This document shows, piece after piece, positions 46,562-58,113 of a DNA stretch of 64,000 nucleotides; the stretch's first letter is position 1; every line of letters begins with the position of its first letter. Both the position numbers and the translations under genes were made by a program. The DNA is from Symbiodinium microadriaticum (Eukaryota > Sar > Dinophyceae > Suessiales > Symbiodiniaceae): positions 697,847 to 761,846 of the forward strand of contig LSRX01000169.1 of NCBI GenBank assembly GCA_001939145.1, read 5' to 3'. The notes under the pieces are model-generated. The model saw nothing but the letters and a program-made list of their open reading frames with translations. It did no database searches and was not told the DNA's origin.

Positions 46562-46669
46562 TGATGTAGGGGCCTTAATGACTAGAATGGGGGGTATATA
46601 TGGGGTATTTCCACATTACTATAGTGAGGAACCCTGACAAAAATAATGTTGGTCGTTCCTTTAATTTAT
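46562..46669. mobile_element. Family B element, diverged right arm
   Basis: TGATGTAGGGGCCTTAATGA then CTAGAATGGGGGGTATATAT; right TAATGTTGGTCGTTCC and TTTAATTTA. Confidence 0.65.
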
Positions 46670-46852
46670 ACCTTTGCCCTTAGCATCGAAATAGCCCAGA
46701 AGCCTTATACAATAGGGTCTTTGGGCCCAAAAGCCTTAAAATATGAGTCCTTCGAGGGTAAGGACTAGGGTTAGAACCCTAAACCCTGAACCCTATAGTC
46801 AAAGGGGCCCTTAGAACCTTATAGAACCCTTAAGCATTGGGCTTCGAAATTA

Positions 46853-46948
46853 TACCCACAGGCCCCTAAGTAGTTCCTTTTTTATGGTTTATAGTTAGAA
46901 TCCTATAAGGTAATCCCAAAAAGGAACTACTTAACGGGGCTAAGGGTA
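46853..46948. mobile_element. Family A palindromic MITE-like element, copy 4
   Basis: TACCCACAGGCCCCTAAGTA inverted as TACTTAACGGGGCTAAGGGTA with an inserted base; centre TAGAATCCTATAAGGTAATC. Confidence 0.85.
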
Positions 46949-46953
46949 GTAAC

Positions 46954-47012
46954 TATGGAATTAGGCTCCCCAAAACCATAATAAGGACGGTCTTGTGGGA
47001 CCTAATTCCATA
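46954..47012. mobile_element. Family G short palindrome
   Basis: TATGGAATTAGGCTCCCCA inverted as TGGGACCTAATTCCATA, 59 bp in all, six bases from the family A copy. Confidence 0.6.
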
Positions 47013-47212
47013 ATAGTAGTGTATATGGACCCTCTGGGTATAGAACCCTTAAGGGTTAGGCATCGAAATTTTTTAGGGCCTTTGGGACCTCCGGCCTGCG
47101 GAGGCCGAACCTGCCAGCCACAGGAACTTGGCGCCTTTGCAGACGGCGGGAATCGCCGCCTGTTGAAGAGCGCAGGTGGAGGGTTTGGGGTTAGAGGGTT
47201 TTGTTTTTTTTT

Positions 47213-47543
47213 TTTATGGGTTTAGGGTTTGAGGTTTTTGTGGGTTTAGGGTTTAGGGTTGTGGGTTGTGGGTTTAGGGCCTGGGGCCCTCTGGGGGGTT
47301 TAGGAGGGCCGGGTCGTGCTCGAAATGCCTGAGGCCCTGCAGAGCTTGACCACCTACACTCCCAGAGATGAAGCCCCAAACCCTGAACCCAAACCACCTG
47401 CAAAGGCCTAACCCTAAGCCCCTAAACCCTAAACCCTAAACCCCAAACCCCTAAACCCTAAACCCTAAACCCTAAACCCCTAAATCCTAAACCCTGAACC
47501 CCTAAACCCTAAACCCTGAACCCTGAACCCTAAACCCTACTCA
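47213..47543. repeat. Inverted pair of telomere-like tracts
   Basis: TTTAGGG at 47213-47276 faces CCCTAAA at 47397-47543. Confidence 0.88.
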
Positions 47544-48000
47544 TTCCTCAAAGCCCCCTGAAGCTGTGCCCTCCTCTTGCTCATGATGAATCCCCCAAGC
47601 CAAGGCACCGAAGTGCCGTGACGGCCCAAAGACGCATGGCGCATCTTGGAGGCCACCCCCGAGGGGTTTGGGGTTTAGGCCACCTAGGGGGGGGGTCGTG
47701 ATGATTTAAAAAAAGTAAGGTTTTGAGCTCCTTCATATAGTTTCAATAAGGAATTTCAGGAATAACATCGGTAAATTTTTGGGCTTCTGCAGTACCGGTT
47801 TCATGCGGTTAGGGATTGGGGCGGGGGTAGCGAGAATTGATGTTCATGCTGTTCTCCAAGAAAGTTCGAGCGTAGGAGGATGCAGACTAATCGCTTGCAC
47901 ATTCATTAAACACCCCCTTAATAATGAGCATGCTCTGGGGCCAATCCTGCCGAAATCATCACTGCCCTTTAAAACCTTGTTTGCACTGGGTAATCATTAG

Positions 48001-48125
48001 GGGGTCCGGAGCAAGAGCAGGAGTAAGAGCAAGAGCAGAAGCAAGAGTAGGAGTAAGAGCAAGAGCAAGAGCAGGAGCAAAAGCCAGTATGGGAGCAGGA
48101 GCCCGTGCAGGAGCCAGGCCCCACA
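48001..48125 (+). repeat. GAGCAA/GAGCAG/GAGTAA hexamer repeat
   Basis: Six-base units AGCAAG, AGCAGG and AGTAAG; the open frame translates it as alternating Arg-Ala/Gly. Confidence 0.85.
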
Positions 48126-48827
48126 AAAGTGACAGTAGAGATGAAACTACCCCGGAATACTAAAACCGAGTTATTCTTGGAGGAGGGGGGCCGCCAAGAG
48201 TGACAGAGGGGTTACTTCGGGCTGCGCAACACAGCAGGGTTAAACGCAATCTCCAAGGAAATGTAGGAGGGATCAACAGGAGAATGCTGAGAGCGGTCTG
48301 CTTCTCATGCAGGATGTGCGGCCGTGTGACTCTAGGAAGCTGGGCAGGGCTCATGTACGGAAAAAGAGATAAACCCGCTGACAAAGTTCTGAAGCGTTTA
48401 TGTTGCTTGCATGGCGTGTATATGTTCTGGAATGCCCAGGCACCGTAAGGACGTGGACGTGGTCGCACCAAAGTCGACACTCAATCTTCTTCGCGTGTGA
48501 GCTCGCCCAAACATCTGAGAGCACATGCCAGACATGAAATCTTTGTCCTACGACTCAGCGCCGGGCTGCACCGCTCTGTACGTTGGTTTAGGCAATCGTG
48601 CCGAATTCAATATTGTTAAATATGGGCAAGCTATGAGTATGATAAGGAACCCCAACAAAGTAGATTGGGAATTATGTTCAGGGTGCACAACCCTAAACCC
48701 TAAACCCTTAAACCCTAAACCCTATTTTACAAAGTGAACCCCCCTTTGGAATGAAGCGCGCGTCAAGCTGCGGCCACCCTTCAAGGTCCCATGCGTGGTC
48801 AGATCGACTCCAAAGCCTGCGACGCAT

Positions 48828-48943
48828 TAATAATAATAGTCATAATAATACTGGCAATGACAATAATAATCAAAATAATCATCATAATAATAATCATAAT
48901 AATCATAATAATCATAATAGTAATAATAATAGTGATAATAATA
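48828..48943. repeat. AATAATCAT trinucleotide-type microsatellite
   Basis: (AAT)n with TCAT insertions; yields Asn/His runs in one frame. Confidence 0.85.
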
Positions 48944-49073
48944 AGGATTTAGGATGCACAGCTCTCGCGCTCAAGTGGTGTTTTTAAGAGTTTAGGTCGG
49001 TTGGATTTAGGATTTCGATCTTCGGAGCCTGACGGTTCGAGGGTTGAGGGGTGGAGCTTCAGGGTTCTCGGGT

Positions 49074-49290
49074 TTAGGGTTTAGGGTTTAGGGTTTTAGG
49101 GTTTAGGGTTTTAGGGGTTGGGGTTTAGGGATTTAGGGTTTTAGGGTTTTAGGGATTTAGGGGTTTAGGGTTTAGGGTTTAGGGTTTGGGGCTTTAGGGG
49201 TTTAGGGTTTAGGGTTTAGGGGTTTAGGGTTAGGGTTTAGGGTTTAGCGGTTTAGGGTTAGGGTTTAGGGTTTAGGGTTTGGGGTTTATG
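49074..49290 (+). repeat. Telomere-like TTTAGGG tract, one of the longest
   Basis: About thirty units, with TTTTAGGG, TTTAGGGG and TTAGGG length variants. Confidence 0.9.
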
Positions 49291-49836
49291 GCTCAGGGGG
49301 TTTGCAAAACGCTGAGGAAAAAAAAAGGGCCTGTCACGCCGATCCAGTAGTTGCAGGTCGTGGTGGTCGTCGTCGTGGTGGTGGACGTCGTGGTCGTGGT
49401 CCTCGCAGGGATGGGACTATTGGGGTTTAGGGTTTCGGGGTTCACCAGGGTCTACAGTCCTATAGGGTTCAGCTGGATATCCCTTACCTTCGAAACACAA
49501 TTCATGTCATATCAATCATTCCTCTGTGAAGGACACTAAAAACGATCCTGGTGTATGAACTCCCATGCAAAGCCCATGCAGAAAGCCTTAGCAGCCTCCT
49601 TCTCTGCGGAATCAACTGTGTAAGACCCAGTCAATAGACATGATGCCATGAGAGCAGGAAGCCGTCAAGGCTCACCTTCGGTACAAAAAAACATTTACAG
49701 AACAACATCGCGTAAAGGGGGAGGTCAATTCTTTGCAGAATAAGTTGGGCCCTACACCCTAAACCAAAAGCCTAAACCCTGTACCCAAAACCCAAGTAAG
49801 CTCGAACCCCAAAACCCAAGCCCCCCCAAGGAGGCA

Positions 49837-49905
49837 GTGCCTGCGGCGGGAGCGCCTGCGGCGGGAGCGCCTGCGGCGAGAGCGCCTGCGGCGAGAGCGC
49901 CTCCG
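49837..49905 (+). repeat. 15-bp GC-rich minisatellite
   Basis: GCCTGCGGCGGGAGC and GCCTGCGGCGAGAGC, about five units; the last is changed to CCTCCGACGGGG. Confidence 0.85.
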
Positions 49906-50231
49906 ACGGGGAGAGTTCAGGGTTTAGCGGCCCGTTTCTGACAGCGCTTTTGTCGAATACTTAGGGCTTAGGGGGTTTATAAGGGTTCTTGAGTTAGGAA
50001 GTTTAACCCTGAAGCAGAACTTTCGGATTTCGGGAAGATCGGCAGGATTCAAGCCACAGATGCCTCCTCCGAGTAGCCACTGCCTTGACTTTCTTGACGA
50101 TTTTCTTCACCGTCGGAATCTTGATCTTCGGAATCTTGATCTTCAGCCTCAGTGAGACCGAAGGGCGTTCCCCCCCCCAACACCAAGACAGACTGCCAGA
50201 GCATGTGCTTGGGGTGTAGGGCCCTTTGCGT

Positions 50232-50882
50232 TCAGGGGTACTGCAACTGAGCTCTGGACTTCTTGCTCTTTCTTCTGCTCCTCCTGCTCCTCCCGCTCCT
50301 CCTCCTCCTCCTCCTCCTCCTTCTCCTCCTCGACGCCGCAGACTGATCCTCCAGTTCTTCCTCGCTGAGAGCAGTCATATTCGCGGCCTCCGTCTTCGTC
50401 GTTGGCACGTCCCCCTCCTCCAATTCTGCGACATCATCGCTTTCCTCATCCTCCATTTCTCCCATGTCTTCCTCCTCCTCCTCCTCCTCGTAATCCTCCT
50501 CGCCGTCGTACGCCTCCTCCTCGTCGAGCATATCTGGCTCGTCGCTGTCGCGCAACTTCACCCGAGAGGCCTTGGAAAGCAGAGCTCTCTGAGTTCGTTC
50601 TTCCACCTCTGCCGGTTCATTCTCCTCCCCCTCCTCAGAGTCTTCCGCTTCCTCCTCCTCCTCTTCCTCCTCGGAATCCTCTTCTTCCTCTTCCTCTCCT
50701 GCTTCCTCAAGAGAGGCATCCTCTGCACCTGCTTCGGCCTCTTCTGCCTGCTCTTGCACCACCCTGGCTCCCTCCTTAGTCTCCATTTGGAAGGCCGCCA
50801 GGTTCTCTTCCGTGTCCTCCACATCTTCCTCCATCTCGAAGTCCTCCTCAGTGGCGTTTGCCTTAGATTCAGAAGCCACAGC
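50232..50882 (-). CDS. Acidic protein exon with arginine-rich C-terminal tail
   Basis: A 215-codon frame with extreme composition. Most of it is Glu/Asp runs (EEEEEEDSEEEEEEEEAEDS, then EDYEEEEEEEDMGEMEDEES) separated by ordinary segments such as AFQMETKEGARVVQEQAEEA and RTQRALLSKASRVKLRDSDE. It ends with a run of about 11 Arg and then SGRSRRSRRKSKKSRAQLQY, a basic nuclear or nucleolar type tail. There is no in-frame ATG at the beginning (the frame passes through GTG at 50879). The minus-strand sequence just before it is GATGTTTTTGCAG followed by CTGTGG, a textbook splice acceptor, so this is probably the last exon of a spliced gene. The body resembles histone-binding or nucleolin-like acidic proteins only in composition; no domain is identifiable. 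The GAG/GAA codon runs could also be a trinucleotide microsatellite, but many interrupting non-Glu codons and the switch to Arg codons argue for coding. Confidence 0.45.
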   Translation of the reverse strand, partial: AVASESKANATEEDFEMEEDVEDTEENLAAFQMETKEGARVVQEQAEEAEAGAEDASLEEAGEEEEEEDSEEEEEEEEAEDSEEGEENEPAEVEERTQRALLSKASRVKLRDSDEPDMLDEEEAYDGEEDYEEEEEEEDMGEMEDEESDDVAELEEGDVPTTKTEAANMTALSEEELEDQSAASRRRRRRRRRRRSGRSRRSRRKSKKSRAQLQYP

Positions 50883-51229
50883 TGCAAAAACATCGATCCG
50901 GCATGGTTTGGGCGATGCCTTGCAGCATTCCTGGTCCGGTCACACCTAAAACCTACCAAGCTGACCAAGTTGACCAAGCGTCAGAGATGTTGGCGGCGTC
51001 TTGAAGCAGGGAGTACTTGCATTTCTGAGCTGCGGCATGCAGTGCAAAGAAATAACTCCTACAATGCCGAACCCTGAGCCCTAAACGTGCACCCTAAACT
51101 CCAAACCCCTATCAATCCTAGACCTCCAAGCACCGAACCTGCATAAGTGACTTGGGGGGCCCAAGGAGCCACACGTGTCCCCAAATGGCCGATGTGTGCC
51201 GTCGTGATCCACTTCGACCTTCAAGCGAG

Positions 51230-51346
51230 AGAGAGAGAGAGAGTCTGTCTCTATGTATATGTATATGTATGTGTATAGAATCCATGTATGCATGCATGTA
51301 TGTGGGGATGTATTTATGAGGGCCTATAAATAAATAGATATGTATG

Positions 51347-51432
<86 letters not shown>

Positions 51433-51455
51433 NTATAAATAAATAGATATGTATG

Positions 51456-51527
<72 letters not shown>

Positions 51528-51640
51528 CATGCATATACATATGCATATGCATATACATATACATATACATATATACAATATACATGTACATATATAGATG
51601 TACATATACACATATGTACATATATATATATATATGTATG
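51230..51640. repeat. GA and CATATA microsatellites around an N
   Basis: (GA)n at 51230-51243; (CATATA)n at 51352-51580, broken by N at 51433. The block TATAAATAAATAGATATGTA precedes the array on both sides of the N. Confidence 0.92.
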
Positions 51641-51878
51641 TGTGTGTATGTGCGCCATGTGTGTGTGCGCGCATGCACGTAGGTCTGCCTGTCTGTCTGT
51701 CCATCTGGTCTCTGTATGTCTGCATGCCCATGTTTATATGCATGTGTATATGGTGCACGCAAGAACATACTAGTTCATGCCATATATCCCAAACCGTAAT
51801 GTTACCATGTACTAAAATTCAGACTATGCACCATAAACCGTACAGCAAATATTTGGATGTGGGTATATTAGATCGGTA

Positions 51879-51879
<1 letters not shown>

Positions 51880-51943
<64 letters not shown>

Positions 51944-52020
51944 TTATGTACACACATACATATATGATATGCGTGTGGCATGATATGATATGATATGATA
52001 TGATATGATATGCTATGATA
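51880..52020. repeat. TATC, TA and GATAT microsatellites
   Basis: (TATC)n, then (TA)n to about 51940, then (GATAT)n at 51978-52015. Confidence 0.9.
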
Positions 52021-53552
52021 ACAGTGTAGACGAGGCTGCAACCTCACTGTCAGTATGAAACTGTAACAGATCATACCAGAGACAGTGCTCAGGATACACG
52101 ACTGAATACCTGCAATAGTAAAACCAATGGTCACACGTTCACCACCGCAACGGTACTTGCAGCATTCATCGTAGCATCACAATGACGCCCGCAATACCCA
52201 GCGCAAGGATCACAATTTCAGCCGCGATCATGGAAATGATGGCTATATGCATAATAATAATCATAATAACAATAATAATAATGATGCTGACCATGACCCG
52301 ACCAATCAACTGCACAACCAGCATGTGTCCACAGCGTCAGTGAGAAGAGGGAGCCGAAATCGGCTTCCGGGGACTCTAGTGGGGAGGTTTGGCCGACCTG
52401 CTCTTCGGGTTCGAGAGTTGAGAAGATGAGTGCAGGGCTCCGGGCTTCTTCTTTTGCTTTAAAGGCTCAGGGTTTAGAGTCATAGAGGAAGTGTCCAGGG
52501 TTTAGGGCTCCAGTCTGAGATCCGCGCTTTGGCTCCGGGGGTGCCGGGATGGATTTCCTATAGATCTCGATCTCGAGAAGGTGGATGTGGGCCTTGCCAA
52601 ATGCCAGGATCCCGAAATCATTGAAAGGACTTATACTACTTCCTGATCTGGGACCCCAAGAAGCGTGCACAGGCGATACACGCAACCCATGTAAGAAAAC
52701 ACAGTCGATGCCCCACGTCTTAGGCCTGCGGTCAGTGCCGAGGCTAATGTGTTGCAACCCCCCCCTCCAAAATCCCAAACTCGAGGTTGCTCAGTTGACA
52801 AGTAGATTTATGAATTTCGCGCAGCGAATCGACAAAAGGTGGTAGAGCCAGAGGAAAGCATTGTAAATTTCCGAGTAAAAGATGTGCTGTCAGGATTGTG
52901 GAGCAAGTGTAGTTGGTAGGCGGGTGCCTACTACGATGACGACGACTACTACTCCTCCTACTCCTACACACAGCTGCTGCCGCAAGGTGGAAAAGTAGAA
53001 GGAAACAGATCAGCAGCAGGATGCAAGTTGCAGACCCTTGCTCTTGAACTCACCCCAAATGCCAAACCCTCAGCCACAAACCCTGAACCCCTAAACCGCA
53101 AATCCTAAACCCTCAAGCGTAGACCCGTTTTACTCCCGAAAACCCCAACACCTCAAGCTCGAATCTGGATGGGCCCGAGGTGCATTCTGGTTGTTCTTGC
53201 CCAGGTACACGCGAACATAGCGTGCCTGATCTGGAGCACCCGAACAATTATTATACCAGAAACCGCAAGAGGAACTTTAGGGAAGAGTATTTAGTAACTG
53301 CCCGGGCTTCTAGAACGCTCGCGCATGTATGTGGGGGGGGGGGGGTCGTATTCTCGATGATGACTGATTGTAGGCTTAAGCATATGACTCGACAGGGTGT
53401 AAGGCGTATAGGGTACTTTTCAGTACAAGGGCATCACGAGTTGGAAACACCCCCCCCCCCAGGCCCCCCCACCGCAAGTGGAGCCCTTCGGTACACAATG
53501 CGAACACAGGCAGCTCGCCCTTGAAAGCCGTGGGGTTTAGGACCTAGGGCCG

Positions 53553-53707
53553 GGTTCGGAGGTTTAGGGCTTTAGGGTTTTAGGTTTTAGGGTTTTAGGT
53601 TTTTAGGGTTTAGGGTTTAGGGTTCAGGGTTCAGGGTTTTAGGGTTCAGGGTTGTAGGGTTTAGGGGTTTAGGGTTCAGGGTTTAGGGTTCAGGGTTTAG
53701 GGTTTTC
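53553..53707 (+). repeat. Telomere-like TTTAGGG tract
   Basis: TTTAGGG with TTCAGGG and TTTTAGGG variants. Confidence 0.88.
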
Positions 53708-54916
53708 TTTATCCTCTAAGCACGCAAGAGCCGGAACGAATTCTTTGGAGTGCTGGGCCGGGCCGCCTTGTCTTTAGGATGGCAAGAGACAGTGGAAAGC
53801 CCTACGCCTCCGAAGCCCTCAGGGCCCTACCCACAGTCTCCATTGTAGTTCCTTTTTTGGTTCCGACCCGTCCTAGCGGTGAGAGCACAAGGAAGTCTGC
53901 CTTCCCCCATGCTCCCTCTGACCGGGGTCGTTTCCCAACCAAATTTTTAGGAAGGAACATTCAGGAAGAGTTTCCTGCATGCCCGGACCCTAGATACATG
54001 GGGAATTGCAGCACGTGAGCCTGGACTCCACAAGTAGCAGCCCTTGCAACACTGAGGCCAAGCAAGGAACGGTCTGAAGCCCGATGTTGAAGGTGGTACC
54101 TCGGCTGCTTGTAGACGCTCTTTGAAGCAGGATTTTAAGGTTTTATGTTTTAGGGGCATCTCCACTTTCTCTTGCAACTGACTGCGCTAAGTCCCGAAAG
54201 CAACTTACGATTGAAAACTCGAGTTAGTGTCAAGAACGGAACTGCAAAAGCAATCTACTCATCTGCTATGCTGATAATTCGTGATGTAGTCAAGAACGGC
54301 GGGACACTACGTCTGTGCAAAAATATGAGGACCCTACGAGTACATAGGAACCTTCAAAAACGGTGGCCATCGGTGCCACAGCACTGACCACCCCAAGACC
54401 TGAACTGGAAAAGCTTCCCAGGAACCTGCTCCCCATTCTCGATTTCGCCAGCCCGTGCTCCAGTACGGCCAGGTCCTTCGGTCTGCCATCGGCAGAGTCT
54501 GGGGCTTCTCGATGTTTTTTTTTTTGGGGGACCCCGTTTTAAAGAGGACCCTACTCGGGTTTACGGCGTTTAGGAAATCCTCTTGGCCAATGCAGGAGCA
54601 CTTAGAATACGGATCCTACTAGTTCAGGTTGTTTTGCTTTTGATAGGCTCCCCTAGACCAAATGCGTGAGGGCAGTCTACATCACTTTCCCTTGACCTCG
54701 AAGAAGCCACGAGCTCGAATCTCCGGGCAGGCCGCGCCGCGAGTCAGGATACGTCTATGAATAATCCATGAGATATTATATTCTTTGTTAGGGGAACATC
54801 GGGCTTTGACATCGGGCTCTGGGTAACGAGAAGCCTTTCACTTTCACTTCTTCCGGAAAGTAGCTTCTAATTTGCAGTCCTTTTGTCTGCCGCAGCGAAT
54901 CCGTTCAGATTGGGGG

Positions 54917-55180
54917 TTATTCCGTGTTCAGGTGGAACAATCGAGGCAACGAGGATACAGAGGAGAAGAAAGGAGGAACGAGGATGAACACATCTGCATC
55001 TCCGGCGAACTCTTTAGCCCCTTTTGTTAAAACTATCGCACCGCTTCTTGTTACGGATGTTGCTGTAGGCTCAATATGCATCGGGTTATAGATACGGATC
55101 CTTTCCCGTGCAGTTCGAAACGAATACGTCACCCACCCGCCGTCAAGCATACCTCGTAGACAAAGGAGTTTGCTTGACAT
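54917..55180 (-). CDS. Candidate small ORF, unidentified
   Basis: ATG-started frame of about 87 codons in a gene-free, low-repeat stretch. It reads MSSKLLCLRGMLDGGWVTYS, FRTARERIRIYNPMHIEPTA and TSVTRSGAIVLTKGAKEFAG before a Ser/Pro/Phe-rich end. It looks protein-like, but nothing identifies a family and no neighbour supports it. Confidence 0.17.
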   Translation of the reverse strand: MSSKLLCLRGMLDGGWVTYSFRTARERIRIYNPMHIEPTATSVTRSGAIVLTKGAKEFAGDADVFILVPPFFSSVSSLPRLFHLNTE

Positions 55181-55772
55181 CCGCAACTAGTGAACCACAC
55201 TGGGTTGAGAAGGGACAGATGAGGGCACCCAAAGGTTAGGGCCGTCATAGGATCAGCTGGCCATGCTCTGGCTAAGACTAGCAAGGAGGCACAGCTCCCT
55301 GAGCCATGTTGCAGCCAACAGCCGTCCCTTCCTCCTGGTGCGCTAGAACACCAAACGTTCTGCCCCTTGCGGTATATGCGGCCTTACTCAGGACACTAAG
55401 CTGGAACACATGGAAAAAAAACAGGCTGATCTTTGGGGCTGCATCAAGCATGATAGTAGTCATAGGGGGACAAGGCCACTGAAGATGTAAGGTTTTGGAG
55501 GCCTTTGATGGTCATACCCTGAAAGCTACTTCACACTGTTGCAGTCCAGGTGATCTTATCCTTGGTGAGGCCAATAGAAGTGCCTGGGCTGGCAGCATTC
55601 AGCTAGGCTCACAATATAAAGGCGGCGTGCTGCAGACTACGGGGATGTGGAATACGTAGTACTGATGTTCCCCTGCAGTACCTGTTTGACTATGCAAGAA
55701 TGTGCCACAACACACCATTCTCACTCCTATGGGACGGCTCAAGACCCGAGGGCATGCTCCCTTCCACTTACC

Positions 55773-55855
55773 GATACTATTTTGGGAGTTCCATATTATC
55801 ATGAAAGTATAATACACCCCAAAACCCTATTCTAATTATCAAGGCCCCTATATTA
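55773..55855. mobile_element. Family B element, left end missing
   Basis: ATACTATTTTGGGAGTTCC at the left; CCCCAAAACCCTATTCTAAT and CAAGGCCCCTATATTA at the right, matching the family exactly. Confidence 0.75.
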
Positions 55856-56379
55856 AGCCCTAAACCCTAAGCCCGCTTGGCCTCAAACACTTCGCCTTAG
55901 GGTTTAGGGACCTTGTTGAATTCATTGGGGTTGCTGTTGTCACAATCTCAGCACTCTAGCAGCGACAAGCTTAAATGAGGCGGACAGTCTGACCTGCACT
56001 TGCGTGCCGGGAGGCCGCAGTATCTGCGCCCGTTGGCATAGCCTCAATGCATTCCGCGGCTGCAGACTCGCACTGGGAACAACTAGGGAAGCCCTCTCAC
56101 GACGACTTAAGATGTGGCCGGGACATGCCGCACCCGAAACCGCAAACAAAAGTTAGCCCCCTAAAACCCCAAGCCCTAAATTACAAAACTCCGGAAAAAA
56201 GTCTCCAATCGTCGTGCCCAGGCACCGAAGAGCCTCACCTGATCGAACTGTGTGTCAGCTCCCAAGTCCACCTGGCAATGATGGGGGGATTCTCTGCGAC
56301 GTATAAATACAGAACCATTATGTACTTCCATGTACACCTAGATACCTATGTCTATCTACATAAAACCCAATACACTACA

Positions 56380-56473
56380 ATACGATGCGATGCGATGCGA
56401 TGCGATGCAATGCAATGCAATGCAATGCAATACAATATAATACAATATGTGTGTGTGTGGGTGTGTGTACTTA

Positions 56474-56509
<36 letters not shown>

Positions 56510-56510
56510 G
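56380..56510. repeat. GATGC to AATGC to AATAC pentamer gradient, then TG/TA
   Basis: Five GATGC units, then AATGC units, then AATAC/AATAT units, followed by (TG)n and (TA)n. Confidence 0.9.
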
Positions 56511-57168
56511 CGCACGTCTGCACACCTACATATCTCCTAGCACCTGTGTATTTGGGACAGGACATGGCAAGACGTCTCGAAACAGTGCCCGGCTGGACAT
56601 ACGCTGTGCTCTTGGATGCCCATCTCCCATCTCAAACTCCACAACGTTTTTCTAGCGTGAACTGGAAGGGTGTCTAAGCTTGTTCAAGTCATTGCCATGT
56701 CGAGAACTGAAACACTCAGGTAGCGCAGCAGCGTCCCGACTCGGGTTGCAAGCAGAATCCCTTTCAAACTTACGAGCTTCACTGCAAACCCGTAACCTTC
56801 CGAGCCTTGCAACTACTGCCGCACCTCTACCCACTCCTTGACTGGCTCACAGGTTACTCCACCGACGCTGTGGGGAGACGACGACCACCTGAGTGCCGCG
56901 ACGTCTTAGCCGGAAGGCATTCGGCGTGGGTCTACTACTAGGGGCCTTTATAATTACAACAGAGCAACTATTTCGGTTTCTATAGGACATCAACCCAAAA
57001 CCATGACTCAGCATTGAACATCTCTCGGACCCATCTTTGCTGAAAAAACGGGGAACTCTGAATGGATAGTAAGATCCTTATCATAACAACCCTTGTCGGA
57101 CCCTTAATTTTGAGAACCTCGCTCAAGGTTGGACGCATCTCGGCCTGTGGCTGTTGAGCTTACTGCAT

Positions 57169-57278
57169 TACTGTAGGATCCTTAATAATTGGGTTCGAGT
57201 TCTGGCCTCCTCAATACTACAGTTCCAATAGGGAAGCCTAGAGAAACACATAATGAAAACTATTTGGGCTTCTACATC
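57169..57278. mobile_element. Family B-like element, diverged
   Basis: TACTGTAGGATCCTTAATAA then TTGGGTTCGAG at the left; AACTATTTGGGCTTCTACATC at the right. Confidence 0.45.
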
Positions 57279-57338
57279 ATATATGGACTGAGAGTGCGAG
57301 TACCAATCGTTCAGACATCTCTGCTACTTCTAGGTTCC

Positions 57339-57431
57339 TGAGTGACCCCTAAATAATAAGGGTACCCTTTTTCCTAATATTCGGTTTTAATAAGGAGGCC
57401 CCAAAATAAAAAGGGTAAACGGGTACTACTC
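57339..57431. mobile_element. Palindromic element related to family C
   Basis: TGAGTGACCCCTAAATAATA with GGGTACCC at the left; AAAAGGGTAAACGGGTACTACTCA at the right. The centre TTTTAATAAGGAGGCCCCAA resembles family C. Followed by four CCCTAAA units. Confidence 0.6.
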
Positions 57432-57594
57432 ACCTAAACCCTAAACCCTAAACCCTAAGTTCAGACATCTCTGTTACTTCTGCAGGCCTCGGAGCAGAAA
57501 AAAACTCGCTGCCGGACGACGCTCAAGAGCAGAAAGGCGCGTGGGTTTTTTCGAACCGGTGAGAAGCCCCTGGGAAGCCCAAAAACCACCTAGT

Positions 57595-57708
57595 TGATGT
57601 AGGGGCATTAATAATTAGAATTGGGTTTTTTGGGGTATATTATACTGTAATTACAATAAGGAGCCCTCAGAATGTTTTAGGTAACTAGTTATTCAGGTCC
57701 CTATATTA
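57595..57708. mobile_element. Family B palindromic MITE-like element
   Basis: TGATGTAGGGGCATTAATAA then TTAGAATTGGGTTTTTTGGG; right end TATTCAGGTCCCTATATTA. Confidence 0.78.
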
Positions 57709-58013
57709 ACACCCCCGTACAGCCTCAAACATGTCCAAGCCGCCGCCAGTTGTTCTTGAGGCCATCCGTGGCTGTCCGGTGTGCACAGCCGGCCATTCCG
57801 GCGGAACAGGTGACTGGCCTCAGAGTACCAAGAAACCAGGCATTGAAACTCTTTGGGACGATTTTCGGCTTTCCCTTCTGCTATAAGGGGTTTAGGGTTC
57901 AAGTCTTAGGGATCTTGGGCCAAACGGCTCAGGGGCTCTGTAAGGCTCTTGGACTTTCAAGGCTTTCCATACGGGGCTGCATAATATGGACCTCTGAACA
58001 TGTTTCTAAAAGG

Positions 58014-58113
58014 GCTAAACCCTAAACCCTAAACCCTAAACCCCAAACCCTAAACCCCAAACCCTAAACCCTAAACCCCAAACCCTAAACCCTAAACCCC
58101 AAACCCTAAACAA
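58014..58113 (-). repeat. Telomere-like CCCTAAA tract with two-unit phase
   Basis: CCCTAAA alternates with CCCCAAA in a regular 14- and 21-bp pattern; a short TTTAGGG run at 58219-58243 faces it. Confidence 0.88.

Noticed and set aside
48200..48448. 82-codon basic Cys-containing frame
   Set aside because: No in-frame ATG and no motif; protein-like but too weak to annotate.
50226..51077. 283-codon plus-strand Leu/Pro-rich frame
   Set aside because: It is the complement of the Glu-codon runs of the minus-strand acidic frame.
51118..51773. Tyr/Thr/Ile/Met-rich frames on both strands
   Set aside because: Translations of the CATATA microsatellite, some crossing the N at 51433.
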